Counted from the first letter of the stretch, positions 35,801 through 48,700 are shown. The stretch: 64,000 bases of DNA from Pyxicephalus adspersus (GCF_032062135.1 NC_092861.1:118794074-118858073); one strand, 5' to 3'. A program made the numbers and translations. The notes: generated by a model from the sequence alone, not told the origin.

Positions 35801-38800
35801 TCAAAGCACTACACATGAAGACAACCTAAGCATACAGGTGTACATGGGGCCACATAAGAAGCAATTTACTGATGTAGATTCTACAATGTAGCAATTTACT
35901 CTCTGCAGGCAGGAAATAATATCTAATAATATCTTTAAGCCTATATTTTTAGTCCACATATTGCTCTATATAGCCCTCAAATTGATATTCAGTTATAGCC
36001 CCACTTTACCCAAAACCTTTTGTTTTAATTTGTATAGAGCATAGAAGGGTGTTATAGACATCTGGGTCATACTGGAGGGATGTCACTTCACTTCCACAGG
36101 ACAGAAAGTAGTTAATAATGTTCAAATGGAAAATGTAGTTCTAATTTCAAATTGTTGAAATCTTTTGAGTGCACCACCCGGCTCCTTTCAGTATCCCCCC
36201 CAACGGTATTTGGGTGATTACTAAAAAGCTGGGTTACAATACAGAGGTCGCCACCCACCTACAGCTTCTTCATACTGTATGTGATTAGTTGATTAAAATA
36301 CAACTGGTATTGGAGGATATATTTAAATTGTTGCTGTTCCATAAAGAATGAGTAAAACTATTTTTTCTCCATGTGTTCAATCAAGGAAATTTTATTAACT
36401 TCTTGTCCTGTAGAAATAATAGAAAGTAAGGGGATTTGTTCTGTTTTTCTACAGAATTTGAAGCATTTTCTGCTTAATACTCTCCTGGTTACTGCACAAA
36501 ATTTAGCTTTTTCTAACTTTCAGTCCCAGAGTTAAGGTTCATGAGGATAAATCAACAGACAGCACTAAAACCTGATAGAGGTTCTATATAAAGGGACTTT
36601 TCTACCTTTTGTCATTCGGTATGCCAGGTTCTATACTCACCCCACTTTTATATTGTACCTGGATCTCTATCTACATTGACCAGTGCAATGGTGTGGTTGG
36701 TATACCTGTTTCTCTATGTCTGCAGCAAAACCATCCTTTAAAAATAGGTTGGGAGCCATAGATTCTTATTTGTAACATTTATACATCTATTCCTTTTTTT
36801 ATTTATGTCTACAGGACATGAACCTGGACTAGTACAACTGGTAAATTATTACCGTGGGGCAGATAAGCTTTGCCGAAAAGCTTCCTTGGTAAAGTAAGTG
36901 CTGTTGTTTGTATTTCTATTATTATTATTTTTTTTGTATGAGAGAAAGCAATTTATGCTGCATTGTTTGTGACTTAGCAAGCAATGAATAATTGTTAATT
37001 GTTACGTCCAAATTGTTCTGCAGAAAATATTTTTTTAACAAATAAATAAATATATATATATATATGTTGTAGTAAATTACTGGGGGTTGCTCATGGTAAC
37101 GGAATGCTTACAGGGCAGATTAGAGACAGCAGATTCCAAAAGTCCAAAATAACTGCAGTTTTTATTTGTTTAGGCACGTGTTACAGTACACTCTCCAGCT
37201 CTTCACAACAAAACGATAAGCAGTAGTTGGGCCTCTGGCTACCTAACTTAGGTGCCCTCTCTTACTAACACACACTAAATCAACACTTTTCCACTCACAG
37301 TTCCAATCTGGTTTTGCCCGCTGGCTTTCCTGGAGCTCTGTCCCCTCTCATGCGCCCTGGAACCCATTCTAGCTCCCTTCTCCTGCCTGGAACCTTCTGG
37401 CTGCCTTTTCAGCCTGGAGCCCTCTTGCTGCCTTTTCAGCCTGGAACACTCTGGCTGCCTTTTCAGCCTGGAACACTCTGGCTGCCTTCTAAGCACACTC
37501 CAGACTGCAATGCAGTGGCTGATCCTCTTCCCTCAGCCGCTTGCTGACCAATTTCCTCTCTCTTTGGTGCACATTGGTGCACATTTACCCAGTCAGGATT
37601 GGGTTGGACCAGGGAACCTACCATTTCACTCCCTTGGCCAGCTCCAAGGCCCTATAGTTCGTGGTTTCTTCCTAAAAACCTATACAAACATAATCATACT
37701 CTCTTTCCCTAGAGCCCCTAGGAAATACACTTTCCTGCCACTCTTAGTGACACTCTGTCACAATAAATATATATTTATATATATGTTATATTGCTGTAAC
37801 AGAATGTTGGTTGAGCAGGAAACTGAAATTCTGATATCTGCTCCTAGTGATGCCACTGAGAGTGCGTCTTCCAAAAGTGATGCCTAAAATCTTTATTATT
37901 CTGCCCTAATATTCCCTGACATATTTGTGAGCCATTCAGGGTGGAAATATGGGAGTTGCAATTGCTGGCCTATTTTTTTTAAGGCTTTCCAGAGCTTCCA
38001 TCCCAATTTCTCCACCACGTATACATCTTATCTACATAATATTCCTATTCACTCCCTATAATCTTGTATAGTGAATGACTAAGCAGTAAGTAACAGTTTC
38101 CTATTACTCTTTTTTTTTTAATGACTTTTCACCCAATTAGGTTAATATAACCTTGACTGGCAAAATAGCAAATATCATATCCAGTAATGACTTGGGTTAC
38201 AATGAGCGTCATTTATAAAAGCTCCCAAAGACTGGAGAAGATAGACTATTGAGGGTGAACATGTGCAACAGCAAACCTAGAATGGGTTTCTTAAAATCTA
38301 AAGCAATTTTTTAGCAAATGTTTTCAATCCTGGATCAGAACCTTTTCAGGTTTAGTGGTTCTTTCATGATAGTCTATCTTCTCCAGGCTTGGAGAGCTTT
38401 AATAAACAAAGCCCGATATGCCTTGGAGGATTTAAAAAAATAAAGTCTAAACTAAAACTAAATATTGTGATATTTTGAAGACATTTCATTATCATATCTT
38501 GAGATAATCATTTAGTAAACTTATTTCCTAGACTCCTCAAAACAAGCCCTGAGCTTTCTGGGTCATGTCCATGGTTTCCAGAATCATATGTGATTTATCC
38601 AACCAATGAGAAGTCTGAGAAGTTTCCGGTGGGGCAGGTGAGGAAAGGACTGCAAGATCTAATCAACAGCACGCGTACCGATGAGAGAGAAGAGTTCCTG
38701 GAATCGTTCAATGAAAGGAAGGAGAGTGGGAAAGGGAATGTGTGGATTGCCAAGTCCTCTTCAGGCGCCAAAGGTATCTAAATGATCTTTCATATGCTTA

Positions 38801-41112
38801 TTTACCTGGTACTTTCCAGGAAATATGAAACCTGTTGCAAGCTGAAACTTTAAAACATTTCATTTTTGTAAGCTGTAATTAGGGTAAGTATTCCCATCTG
38901 TTTATTCAAACTCCTAAACATAATTGTTAACTACCTTGGTACAGAGTCCTTCCAACCCCACCAGGTCTTTGCAGATTCCCAACTTGGCTGACTGTACAGA
39001 GAGCTGGAAGATGTAAACATTGCACAAACTACAAATATAGTAGCCAGTGCTACTGATCACAAAGCAAGGGTATTACAAGTTGTTTTTGGCTGTGCCGTTA
39101 TTTTTCCCCCTCTGTAGAAAGAACAACATCCCAGCTGTAACTGTGCCCAAATAATTTACCTGCAGCACAGTTTGCCATTCCTGGGTGCACAGCAGCAGTT
39201 TGTTCCGCACCCTTGAGGGTCCAACCACACAATTTTCCACCTCGAGTGTGAAAGGGGCTTAACAATTTTCCTGCCACAGGGAAACAATATGACCCTCCAT
39301 AGACATGCAATGCAGTCACATCATCTTAGGACAGAAGATGTTTTTTTGCAGGACCTCACGGTGTAAAAAATGGTAAAGAAGTCTGAAAAAAGAAAATGTA
39401 AGCAGCAACCACATTTAAGGACTGGAAAGCTGCAATATATTACATTTGTGTTCTTGATTTAGATACATCTAAATAAAGAGTGCATCAAAGACCAAGAAGA
39501 AAAAAGTAGAAACAGTGCAAGGGGTTTAAAAATGGATGTGGTTTTATTATTTATAGCACCTTTGAAATATTTTACTGAATACATAGAGTGTTCATACTGA
39601 AGGCATGATTAAATAATTGTGCATCATCTCAAGCTTTAACAGAATGCTAAATTTCATTTGTAAAAAAAAAATTAATAATTTTTTTATAGGTTTTAACAAA
39701 ATTTTTATTATTACTAGCATGTAGATATGCCTTGTGGATCAAACCTGATTTATTCTATTGTCTATTCTATTGAGCCTATTCTTTTGTTTCCTTACCTCCC
39801 TGCCTAAGTAAAGCACAGGTTTGCTTTAAGTCAAAAAATGATTCCATGAAAAACTTAAAAGAGGGGATGAAAGACTCTGCATCCCAAGTAAAACAAAACC
39901 ACCATTTACAAAAAAATCTGATTGATGGACTTTGTAATCCAGCAATATTTCTGCATGGCTGCCTCTTGTAATATAAACATTTCTTCTATGATTCACCTGA
40001 ATCCTCACTGTATAAAGAAAAAGACAGTCTCTTTAAAGTGGGGTTTTATATTTTATATTATTAGGGCATGATTCACCCTAAAGCCTTAATAAAGTCTAAA
40101 CTAGATAGAGATTGATCAATAATATATTCTGTATCTCTTTTAGGCGAAGGAATTCTTATATCCTCTGATGCAACCCAACTCCTAGATTTTATAGACAATC
40201 AAGGTCAGGTACATGTTATTCAAAAGTATTTAGAAAGTCCCCTATTACTAGAACCAGGACATCGCAAGTTTGATATAAGGTAAGATTGACTCTCAAAAAA
40301 AAAAAAAAACTTCTTTTATTTTTTTAATAGATCCTTAATCATCACTGACTAGTTATTTTTCATATTAGCATTTACATTTATTCATGATCACACATTTTTT
40401 TTTCAGTAACTGAGAAAATTACAGCTGTAAACTGTGTACTTTATATTCTCCTTTCAATCTAACTTTATATTATTACTTTTGAGTAGTGGAAAGGTATGAT
40501 ATTTCAATTAATATGTAAATGAATGTGCTCTATGGTCTATTCCCCCCTTTCATCTACTTTTTCCCCATATTTAAAATGTTGTTTTTGAGTTTAGATAGTC
40601 TTTTATGTTTATATACACATTTTTCTTACATCTGTTCTAGTATGAGCAGGATTAACTGTAGGTTACAAATGTTTTCATACCGCCATCAACTTTGCCTTTA
40701 AACAAAGTTCTTTTAAAAATAGGAAGCCCCAAGTGCATTTGTTGTGCTGTGGTTGTAGAAAAATGCATATAAATTCGACAAAGTGTCTCTATTTAACGCA
40801 TAGTGAGGTTACACTGTTATTTTTAATTATTTTATGTATAGCAAAGATCTATTGATCTCATCAGTATAAAATACTTTATTGTTCCATAAATAAAGTTAGA
40901 ATTGGATAGGAGACAACTTGTTGTGTTGGATCTTTCCTAGTATCTAGCTGATAATCTGTACTTTGTGGGAATAGTAATAAAAAAGCATGAGAGGTGTATA
41001 CCAGGGGTCACTAGCAGCACAGGGGAAAGTAGCACTGAAGTTGCTGAAGTCACTAGTAACCTTGGGGTAACTGATATATATATCTATCTATATTATATAT
41101 CTTATATATGTA

Positions 41113-41198
<86 letters not shown>

Positions 41199-41238
41199 AT
41201 CTTCTAAGAGCCTTATAGTATTAAAAGCTTTTCTGTAT

Positions 41239-41276
<38 letters not shown>

Positions 41277-44200
41277 ATCTTCTAAGAGCCTTATAGTATT
41301 AAAAGCTTTTCTGTATGGGTTCCCTCTAGGTGGCTATATGGTTCTTAGTTTGTCACTCAAACCTGTGGGGAACAGGAGATAACCTCATTTCTTTGGACAC
41401 CTACAGAGACTGCAGGCCAAGAAATCAATGTCAACTGACATAATAGTTTGAGTTGGCTCAGAAAACCTAATATTAGCCCGATCCATTTGCTAACAAAAAA
41501 CATGTGACTTTGTTATGTGTTAAATGTTACCAATATTAAAACTTTCCATAACAAGCTTTATTTAAATACATTTAAAATCAAGTTCATGTACATATGGCCA
41601 TTTACAATTCATTTTTAACTGCAACAATTGTGCCGCAATGTTCTTCAACCCATTTCGCATAACTTGCTTCAACAGGAGTAATACTTCTTATGTTCCTCCT
41701 GATGAAGCAAGTTATGTGAAACGCATTGGGAAACATTGTGGCACAATTGTTGCAGTTTAAAATTAATTGTAAATGGTCATATATACATACATTTGATTTT
41801 ACCTGTGTTATTAATTGGTATCATGTCCATGGTTTTTTTGTTAGCAGTTGTATATGTCAAGAGGGATGTGGTACTTTTGGATCCATGTGTTAATTTGTTA
41901 TTGATCAGTCTGATCCGGCCGCTTACAAAACACTTTTTACAGATACTTCTGGAATTAACGAGCACATGTATTATGCATTACTTCTCCTCTCTCCACTTGG
42001 GCAAGCCAGGGCCAACTTGAGATTAAGATTGTGGACTAGATAAACTATGGGCCGTTTACACTTAAAAATTAACATTTCATTTCGTTCTTCATTCTTTTTT
42101 TGTGTTGTAGAAGCTGGGTTCTTGTAGATAGTCAATACAACATCTACCTGTATCGAGAAGGTGTATTGAGAACGTCCTCAGAACCATACAATGATTCTGA
42201 CTTCCAGGACATGACCAGTCATCTGACCAATCACTGCATTCAGAAGGAACATTCAAAAAACTATGGGCGATATGAAGATGGCAACGAGATGTTTTTTGAT
42301 GAGTTCAATCAGTACCTTGAGAACAGCCTGAACATCAATCTAGAAAACAGCATCCTCTGGCAGATTAAGGAAATCATAAGGTACATAATGAAGCTTTGAT
42401 TTTAGCTTCAGCCTGTGATCATTATTCATGGTGGCATATGATGACCTAGATGATCTATCAGAAATAAAACTTTTATTTATTGCTTTAGTTAAATTACATG
42501 TCACCAATTAAAAAACATCTGGAAAGCAGTAACTAGTAGACTAGTGTAATGCTGGACATACATGTCTGTGTAAGGATATGATTTGTCTCTACTAGGGCAG
42601 CATGTGCCATGGTGAAATATACAGAAGCACAATTGGGAAACAGTTGTCAATCAAAAGCAGAAAGTGGTTTTTGCTCTTTATCGATGGTCTATGTATTAAT
42701 CAATGAATGTAGCATTCACTAAACATTTTCTGGTGGAGAATCTTCTAGGTGTTTCAATGGCAGTAACTGATTTTCCATCAGTTAACATTTCAGTGAATGT
42801 GGGATATACTGCTTTATAAAGAGACCCCATTGGGATTATTATTTTTATTGAAAACAATTTTTGAAATTCATTACCATGGATAAAACTTATATGAGATTGC
42901 ATTTATTCTACTTTTGAATTGTAGAGGCTTTGATTAAACAGAAATTAGATATTGTCTCCTACTCCTAGATAGGGATAACTGCTGCAGTTGGGCATTGAAA
43001 AGAGAGAATTATACATTGGGGATGCAAGGTGCATTAGCTTGTGCAGTGAGATGTCTTGCTTGACTATATACCACATTTTTTAACATTTATTTGTACTATT
43101 TATTCAGAGTCTGTCTGACATGCATAGAACCGGCAATCAGCACTAAGCATTTGGCCTACCAGAGTTTTCAGTTATTTGGCTTTGACTTCATGGTGGATGA
43201 AGAAATGAAAGTTTGGTTAATTGAGATCAATGGTGCTCCAGCCTGTGCACAGTAAGACATTCATTTATTGTTTTTCTTTTTATCCATGGCTCAGAAAATA
43301 TCATCATATACATTTTTTTTATATTGTAATAATGTATGCTTTTCATTACCTGGTATCACCAACCTTTTTGGTCACCTTGATTATCTGTAGGTATGAAAGT
43401 GGAACTGCTGTGAAGTTCAGGCTGCTTCTGAGAAAAGTCTAATATTTCCTGTTTGGGCTACAAAGTAGCATAATACAGGATGCTTTATAAATTGATTGGA
43501 CCAAATAAAGACAAAATAGCTTATTTGGCAGTTTGCACCTTCATATATAGGCCTTATACCCCTTTTTTTGTTGAACAAGACTTTTTTTAATAATAATAAA
43601 ATGTACCTAAACCCAAAATGAAAATTGAATATATTGCAGCTTGCCTGGTATTAGAAGTGATGGTTTTTAGATGATCTGATTTCCCTAAAAATTCTTCCTG
43701 CTCTGGGGTAGCTACAAGGTACACTCTCTCATTCGCTATATCTGTCTATGGGTGCTGCCCAGGCTGGTAAAATATTTTGTTTTATCTCCATTACATAGGG
43801 GTTATGGGAATAATTTTCACAAAAAAAAAATTTTATTCAGCTCACATGACAAAGTCACTGCATTTTTGGCAAGGTTAGTACATGTTTCCCAAGCTGCTTT
43901 ATATTACATATTTTGTATTGGGTTTAGTTACCCTTTAATACTCCTTCATAGAAAAGGACATTAATTACACATTCTAGCTTTCTGGTTGGTTTGATTGTTA
44001 TTCTGATGAAGAAGAAGATGAGAAAGTATAAGAAACATTTTTTAGTGCTTTTAACCCATTTTTTAGCGGTTTTTAGCTCATTTAATGTTATTTCTATACC
44101 TGAATTCAGCAAGCCAGGAGTATAATATATGTTATTAGTTATTTTAATATTTAAATGTGTTAATTGTTTCAACTATGTCCTAAAAGTATTTTGCAATATA

Positions 44201-44373
44201 TTATTGAAAGTATACAGAATATATTTTAATGCATATCATTTTTTTTTTTTATCACAAGGAAATTGTATTCGGAACTTTGCCAAGGCATTGTAGATCTTGC
44301 CATCTCAACTATATTTCCCTTAAATGACACTGAAGAGAAGCAGAACCAGGACAATATATTCATCAAACTTTGA
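32874..44373 (+). CDS. TTL: Tubulin-tyrosine ligase, complete, 7 coding exons
   Basis: TTL uses ATP to add tyrosine to the C terminus of detyrosinated alpha-tubulin in the cytoplasm, closing the tyrosination cycle. Exons: 32874-33030, 36815-36893, 38532-38773, 40144-40279, 42111-42380, 43108-43251, 44259-44373. Phases agree and all junctions are GT-AG, giving 380 residues against 377 in mammals. The N terminus [19 protein letters not shown] and [16 protein letters not shown] are close to mammalian TTL. The ATP-grasp core shows [15 protein letters not shown] (about residues 149-163), QKYLE...GHRKFDIR, and [11 protein letters not shown]...LIEINGAPA (about 312-336), which supplies the metal-binding Asp, Glu and Asn. 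The segment after [10 protein letters not shown], a known variable linker, is the most diverged part. The C terminus ends in FIKL as in mammals. No damage is seen. Confidence 0.98.
33500..34025. repeat. 39-bp minisatellite in TTL intron 1
   Basis: The unit GATGTCCTGTAGGCCCAGAC plus AGGTTCTGAGACCCCCTCT repeats at exactly 39 bp from about 33,802 to 34,000 (starts at 33,841, 33,880, 33,919 and so on). More degenerate units extend left to about 33,400. As 39 is a multiple of three, both strands stay open across it and give fake repetitive proteins. It starts about 800 bp after TTL exon 1. Confidence 0.95.
35348..35650 (-). other. Unassigned minus-strand open frame in TTL intron 1
   Basis: An open stretch of about 100 codons runs antisense to TTL, bounded by stops. 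A Met begins 76 codons before its TAG stop at 35,348. It has mixed, non-repetitive composition, including [33 protein letters not shown], two close cysteines (CEC) and a final acidic segment. LANG-E then LVIP is faintly reminiscent of the TNF-homology fold, but the rest of that fold is not seen. It may be a lone exon, an exon relic or chance. Confidence that it codes is low. Confidence 0.25.
37020..37070. repeat. Short (TA)n tract
   Basis: AAATAAATAAATATATATAT tract in TTL intron 2, with a similar short tract at 37,763-37,790. Confidence 0.8.
37377..37492. repeat. 27-bp minisatellite in TTL intron 2
   Basis: Four units of CCTGGAACACTCTGGCTGCC followed by TTTTCAG (27 bp) lie head to tail. The period is a multiple of three, so both strands stay open and yield repetitive Arg/Gln/Ser- or Trp/Leu/Pro-type peptides that are not believable genes. 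Confidence 0.9.
38205..38414. mobile_element. Palindromic MITE, copy 4 of 6 (diverged, TTL intron 2)
   Basis: The same layout as the other copies but more decayed: CATTTATAAAAGCTCCCAAA at the left and CTTGGAGAGCTTTAATAAAC at the right, with inverted arms. It ends about 120 bp before TTL exon 3. Confidence 0.75.
39100..39330. repeat. Possible dispersed element in TTL intron 3
   Basis: A GC-richer island with a continuous minus-strand frame of 73 codons, in otherwise AT-rich intron. The phrase GAGTGTGAAAGGGGCTTAA is typical of repeat ends, but no second copy is in the window. I cannot identify the family. Confidence 0.3.
41075..41322. repeat. (TG)n/(TA)n microsatellite with a tandem duplication
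   Basis: TG and TA tracts run from 41,080 to 41,190. The block ATATATTTATATAATCTTCT with AAGAGCCTTATAGTATTAAA and AGCTTTTCTGTATGG then occurs twice in a row (about 41,180-41,240 and 41,255-41,319), separated by TA repeats. This is a recent roughly 75-bp tandem duplication in TTL intron 4. Confidence 0.9.
41640..41770. repeat. Inverted repeat with GAAGCAAGTTATGTGAAACG motif
   Basis: GCCGCAATGTTCTTCAACCC, CGCATAACTTGCTTCA on the left and TGAAGCAAGTTATGTGAAAC, GCATTGGGAAACATTGTGGC on the right are inverted copies about 40 bp apart, in TTL intron 4. CCTGAAGAAGCATGGTATGC at 57,724 is a distant relative, so this is probably one end of a dispersed element. Confidence 0.65.
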
Positions 44374-46720
44374 GATTTCTGCCTTATTAATGTCCTGACA
44401 AGCTTGTATGCCACATTATTTATTGTTCAAGATCCAAATCAATGTCTTTGCTCAGTACCATGCCAAATAGAGAAAATATAGAAATGTTGGGATCTGTGGA
44501 GTTTCTAAAGGCTTCAGGAAGAGCTGAATTGGACTGGACTATGCTTTGCTTTTAAATGCCAAACTTTTGTTTTTTTATATATTTATATGTATATATTTGT
44601 TTTTTCTTTTTTTTTTTATAAACTAGAAGATAAACGATGCTGCCTGAATCTAACCTGGAACACTGTCGTTTCTGTAAATTAGGAACGTTTTACTAGCCAA
44701 TAACATGTAAAAACTAACAAAAAAAGTAAATTTTATGTAGTACCTGTCAAGGGGTTGTTGCTGATCAGGCTGTTTAGGAGGCCGCTGGATTGTCACTTGC
44801 ATTGGGCTGCACTCAATACAATTAGACTCTTCCTGTTCCACTGCTTATAGGCTTCATTGAACCTACAGTCAGCAAGGATTGTGCCTGGTCTTGACTTCTC
44901 CTTCCTATTGAGATTGACATTTGCTCACAAATTACCAAGTGCTACCCAGTGTAGGTTGGACTCATGGTCTCTTAAACATCTTTTACAAAACCCTTTTAAA
45001 AATTAGTCTACCAATAGCTGGAGAAATATGGACTTTTTCACCTACTGATTTGTTTTACTGGCAAAGGACTGCAGTAGCATGATTTTCCTGCTTAATTTTC
45101 CACTTGAATGTGTCACTTCTACTGCATTGTCCACAAAAAAAGTACAAAAATACAACAGTAAGACTGTATGTTAAGGCCAATCTCCCCTTCACTCATTGAC
45201 TGAGTTATCCTACCTTATTGTTTTGCATGCACTTGACAATTTGGTTCTGCATAGTTTATTCATGGACAGAGTTCTCTTTATGACTGTAGACTGGACTTTG
45301 CTTAAGGTGACTTTACATTTTGCACAGAGACGTATTGCCATGTTGTTTTATATTTCCCCTTTGAATGAGACATATTCTCCTGTAAAATGCTATAGACATT
45401 CTTTAATCTTAAATCTTTTATTCTAAATTTTTTTTTTCGTCCTGTAATTCCTATCTTTGAGCTTTTGACATCACAAAGGTCATGGAGGATTTAACTCCAC
45501 AGCAGCTGGGGGGAGAGATTCCAAAGGCACTCCAAATGCTTCCTACAGATACAGGGTGCCCTCTTTGATTACTTCTTCCAGCCCTGGTGGATACATGTCC
45601 CTATTGGCAGAAAGAGTTAGCAGTGGTGATAGCATTTTAACTCTTTACCTCAATGTATGTCAAGATGCCTCAACACAGGGTGGCAATGCAGCGGTGAATT
45701 TACTATGTATTAAAAAGCGTTGTCACCATTCAGAGGAAAGGCAATGGACTGTTAGGATTACCAGGTATTGATTGTATAAAGCAATTCCATTTATTAGCAA
45801 TTTAATCTAAAGATATGGATTTGTACTGTTTGTGTGTAGTTCTAATTTAAATACAAATGAATGTAAATAAACAGAAAGAGCAACAATTCCTTCACAATGC
45901 CTGCAGCAAGTGGACAGACAAGTGTAGACCTCTTGCTATCATACATAAACATCAAAAATATTAGAGGCTGATGGGTGATTCAATCTCCTAGGTTCTACAC
46001 AATATTAAAAGGTTCATTTTGAGGAAACTAACCAATTAAAGGTTTTTCCACCTCTAGGTAGATGAATAGTAAAACCCTTGCATATCATTTGTACTTTTGA
46101 TGAGCAGCCATTGAGCACTTCCATCTCACCTAATCATCTTGCAATTCCCTTCAGAAAGCAATATAAATGATACAATGTCTGCTCTAATTCCCCAGCAAGC
46201 ATCTCCTTCAAAATGTTTCCAAGGCTAGAGTTACAGTATACTGAAATATTCTGGGTAGGTCTGAGTAGCCTTGGAGCTGTTTGCCAGCTGAGCCACAAGC
46301 AGCTGATCCCTGGCAAGGTAATCCCAAACCGAATGCCTTCTGAAATCCAAAAGTTTCTACCACTCTGTAGAAATACGCCTTTAATGCAAGAGTTTCAGAA
46401 GAGAGAGTATGTTCTAAATGCAGTATAGTGCCTTAACTTTTTCATTGCATTTTCAGTTTGTTTTCTTTTACTTTTTGCAAAAGTTGTTTTGTAGAACAGT
46501 TTAAATGATGGCTCGTTTGGATCTAGTTTAACGTATTCACAGTCACAAAGGTAGCCACAAACACCAAATGTTTCTATGCTTTTGCAGTATGTCTGCTACA
46601 ATTCAATGCACATGTCCTATCACTATTGCATTTAGGTATGTTGTGTATATTTATTTATTTCAATAAAAATGTAATGTCCTCTGCAATGCATGATACTGGT
46701 CTGCTAAATTTTTGTAGAAG
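44374..46720 (+). other. TTL: TTL 3' UTR and beyond
   Basis: The non-coding sequence is unique-looking and without repeats for about 1.5 kb after the stop, consistent with a long 3' UTR. AATAAA at 45,866-45,871 is a good candidate polyadenylation signal; another is at about 46,661. Short open frames here are not supported as genes. Confidence 0.45.
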
Positions 46721-48000
46721 TTTCAAATTATTTTATGTACAGTGCTGCGTAATAGGTTGGTGCTTGATAAATACGGTTTAATAATTTTACAGGTGCAGGT
46801 TATTGATATGCACATGTGTATCATGCTTTTTTCCAGGCACTCTCTGCAAAACCAGGTTTTATTAGCTGGGACATCCCAAAGATGGGTATCTAAGAAGGAT
46901 TCATCACCCCCCCCATCCTTCCCTTTGATTAGAGTGCAACATTTTATCTTTAAATCCAAAAGAAAGGCTTCGGGGAGGCTAATCTGTATCAGACAGTTGT
47001 GTACAATGTTACAAACTTCACATCCACCAAGATGTATGTTACTGTCATTTCTAAAGCTACGTACACACTTCCAATTATTATCGTTGGAAAACGAACGACG
47101 AACGATCCTGCACGATATCTACGAACGATCGTATAGCACCGATCCTGCACATAGAGATAACGACACGATCGTTCGTAGATATTGTACACACAATAGATAC
47201 GATCGTTTGAGCGATAGAGGAACTATGTGCACGACAGGAAAGTGAACGAACGTTCGTTCATTACGCATGCTCAGATCATGGACGATCAACGAACCACCGT
47301 ACACACGAACGATGTTCAACGATCGTCGTCCGATCCGCCGGTCCGGTCGTTCGTTTCTAACGACTTTCCTCGTTCGTCGGCGTCGTTGGTTACTTTTTTA
47401 CGAACGATTTTTTGCCCAATCGATCGTTCGTCGTTCGTTTTGAACAATAAAAATTGGAAGTGTGTACGCTCCTTAAGCCAAAGTTTAAGTTCTAGGATTT
47501 AGATAATGACAACAAATTATATGCAAAACATCGGCAAGTGTGTACGCACATACCATTAAAAAAAATAAATCTGATGCTTGTTTTATTTTACATATGAATA
47601 TATATCATATAACCATTGGCTATAAATTGTCAATACCAAACTTCTTTTCTAACCAAAAGCCATGATCAAGTGATGTTTCTTTGATGGTGACTGCTCAACA
47701 CAGCTGTATTCTTTTGCAGAAGTGGCCATTCATGTAAACACCTCAGCCTTGCAGAACCTAAAGAGTTTCCAAATTAATTCCATTCTTTAAGAATGAAATT
47801 AGTAGTTCCCAAGGGTTTTGTTTAAATATTTAAATAATAAAATTTGTATTTTGTAATCCAACACTGACTAGGCATTTCTAGATTTTATTCCAGATATGCT
47901 TTGAGCAAGCCCTCCTTCCATTGAGCATACACTTTGGTCTTTGGGTTGTTCTATAGTTAGATTTCCTTCTAGAGACCATGTAGATCATGTGTCAATTTGT
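46721..48000. other. Intergenic repeats
   Basis: It contains a SINE-tail relative at about 46,736-46,780 and the CGAACGAT-rich element at 47,056-47,475. The remaining sequence to 48,000 shows nothing gene-like. Confidence 0.5.
47056..47475. mobile_element. CGAACGAT-rich inverted-end MITE
   Basis: It starts AAAGCTACGTACACACTTCC-AATTATT and ends AATTGGAAGTGTGTACGCTC-CTTAA, giving inverted ends of about 20 bp. The interior is packed with CGAACGAT, ACGATCGT and similar palindromic words and is far richer in CpG than its surroundings. Open frames on both strands arise from the palindromic composition. The TTAA-like right border hints at a piggyBac-class element. Confidence 0.8.
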
Positions 48001-48595
48001 TTTTTTTGTTTGTTTCAAAGTTTTTATTAAACTTTTCAAATAAAGTAAACAATATTATATTACACAACAAATTTACAAAGTCTAGATACAGCAGGCGATA
48101 AAGTAGTTTTCCAATATTGACAATAAAAAATATAATACAAATAAGTACAAAAGTACAAAAATAGTGTTATTCACAGATTTGAAACTTGTGAGGTATATAG
48201 GCAGATCAAGTTTAGAGTACGATCATAAAGGTTGGCGGGTAGAGGTACTTTAACCATTCACCCCCTTTGTAAACATTTAAAATTTTTAAATTAAATACAA
48301 AATTAGGAGAAAAATACGTGGGTGGGAAGGGGAGGGGGTTAGGAGTTAAGGGTTACACAAGGAAGGGAGGGATAGGGTTCCTTGCTTCAATTATACATAA
48401 TTATAATCTAACCACAGGTCCCATGTGTTGTAGAACTTGTTAAGGTTGTTTTTAAGAGTACAGGTCAATTTGTCATTGACCATTATCCAATTAAGTTTGT
48501 TTTTGGTGAACTCAAGGGGAATAATGGAAGCTTTCCAATAACAAGCAATGGTAATACGAGCAGCTAACAGGATATATTTAATTAGTCTAGTTAAC
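48001..48595 (-). mobile_element. LINE-like 3' end, antisense copy
   Basis: Starts with T-rich TTTTTTTTGTTTGTTTCAAA then GTTTTTATTAAACTTTTCAA, like the reversed A-rich 3' end of a retroposon. Related starts are at 49,314 and 53,925. The body shows no long frame. The family was not determined. Confidence 0.45.
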
Positions 48596-48700
48596 CTCCC
48601 TGGCGGTAACCCCGAGTGTGGCTCGGGGAAAAAAAAAGCTGCTGAAAGTGGTAACCCTGAGCCACACTCAGGGTAGCTAAAAACCTAAAAAATAAAAAAA
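48590..48700. mobile_element. Hairpin element with TTAACCTCCCTGGCGG start
   Basis: GTTAACCTCCCTGGCGGTAA then CCCGAGTGTGGCTCGGGG, a short A-rich spacer, and CCTGAGCCACACTCAGGGTA. The GAGTGTGGCTC and GAGCCACACTC blocks are inverted. TTAACC at the border is compatible with a piggyBac-type MITE, probably truncated at the right. Confidence 0.55.

Noticed and set aside
46989..47502. Several Arg/Thr/Val-rich open frames on both strands
   Set aside because: They are produced by the palindromic CGAACGAT words of a MITE.
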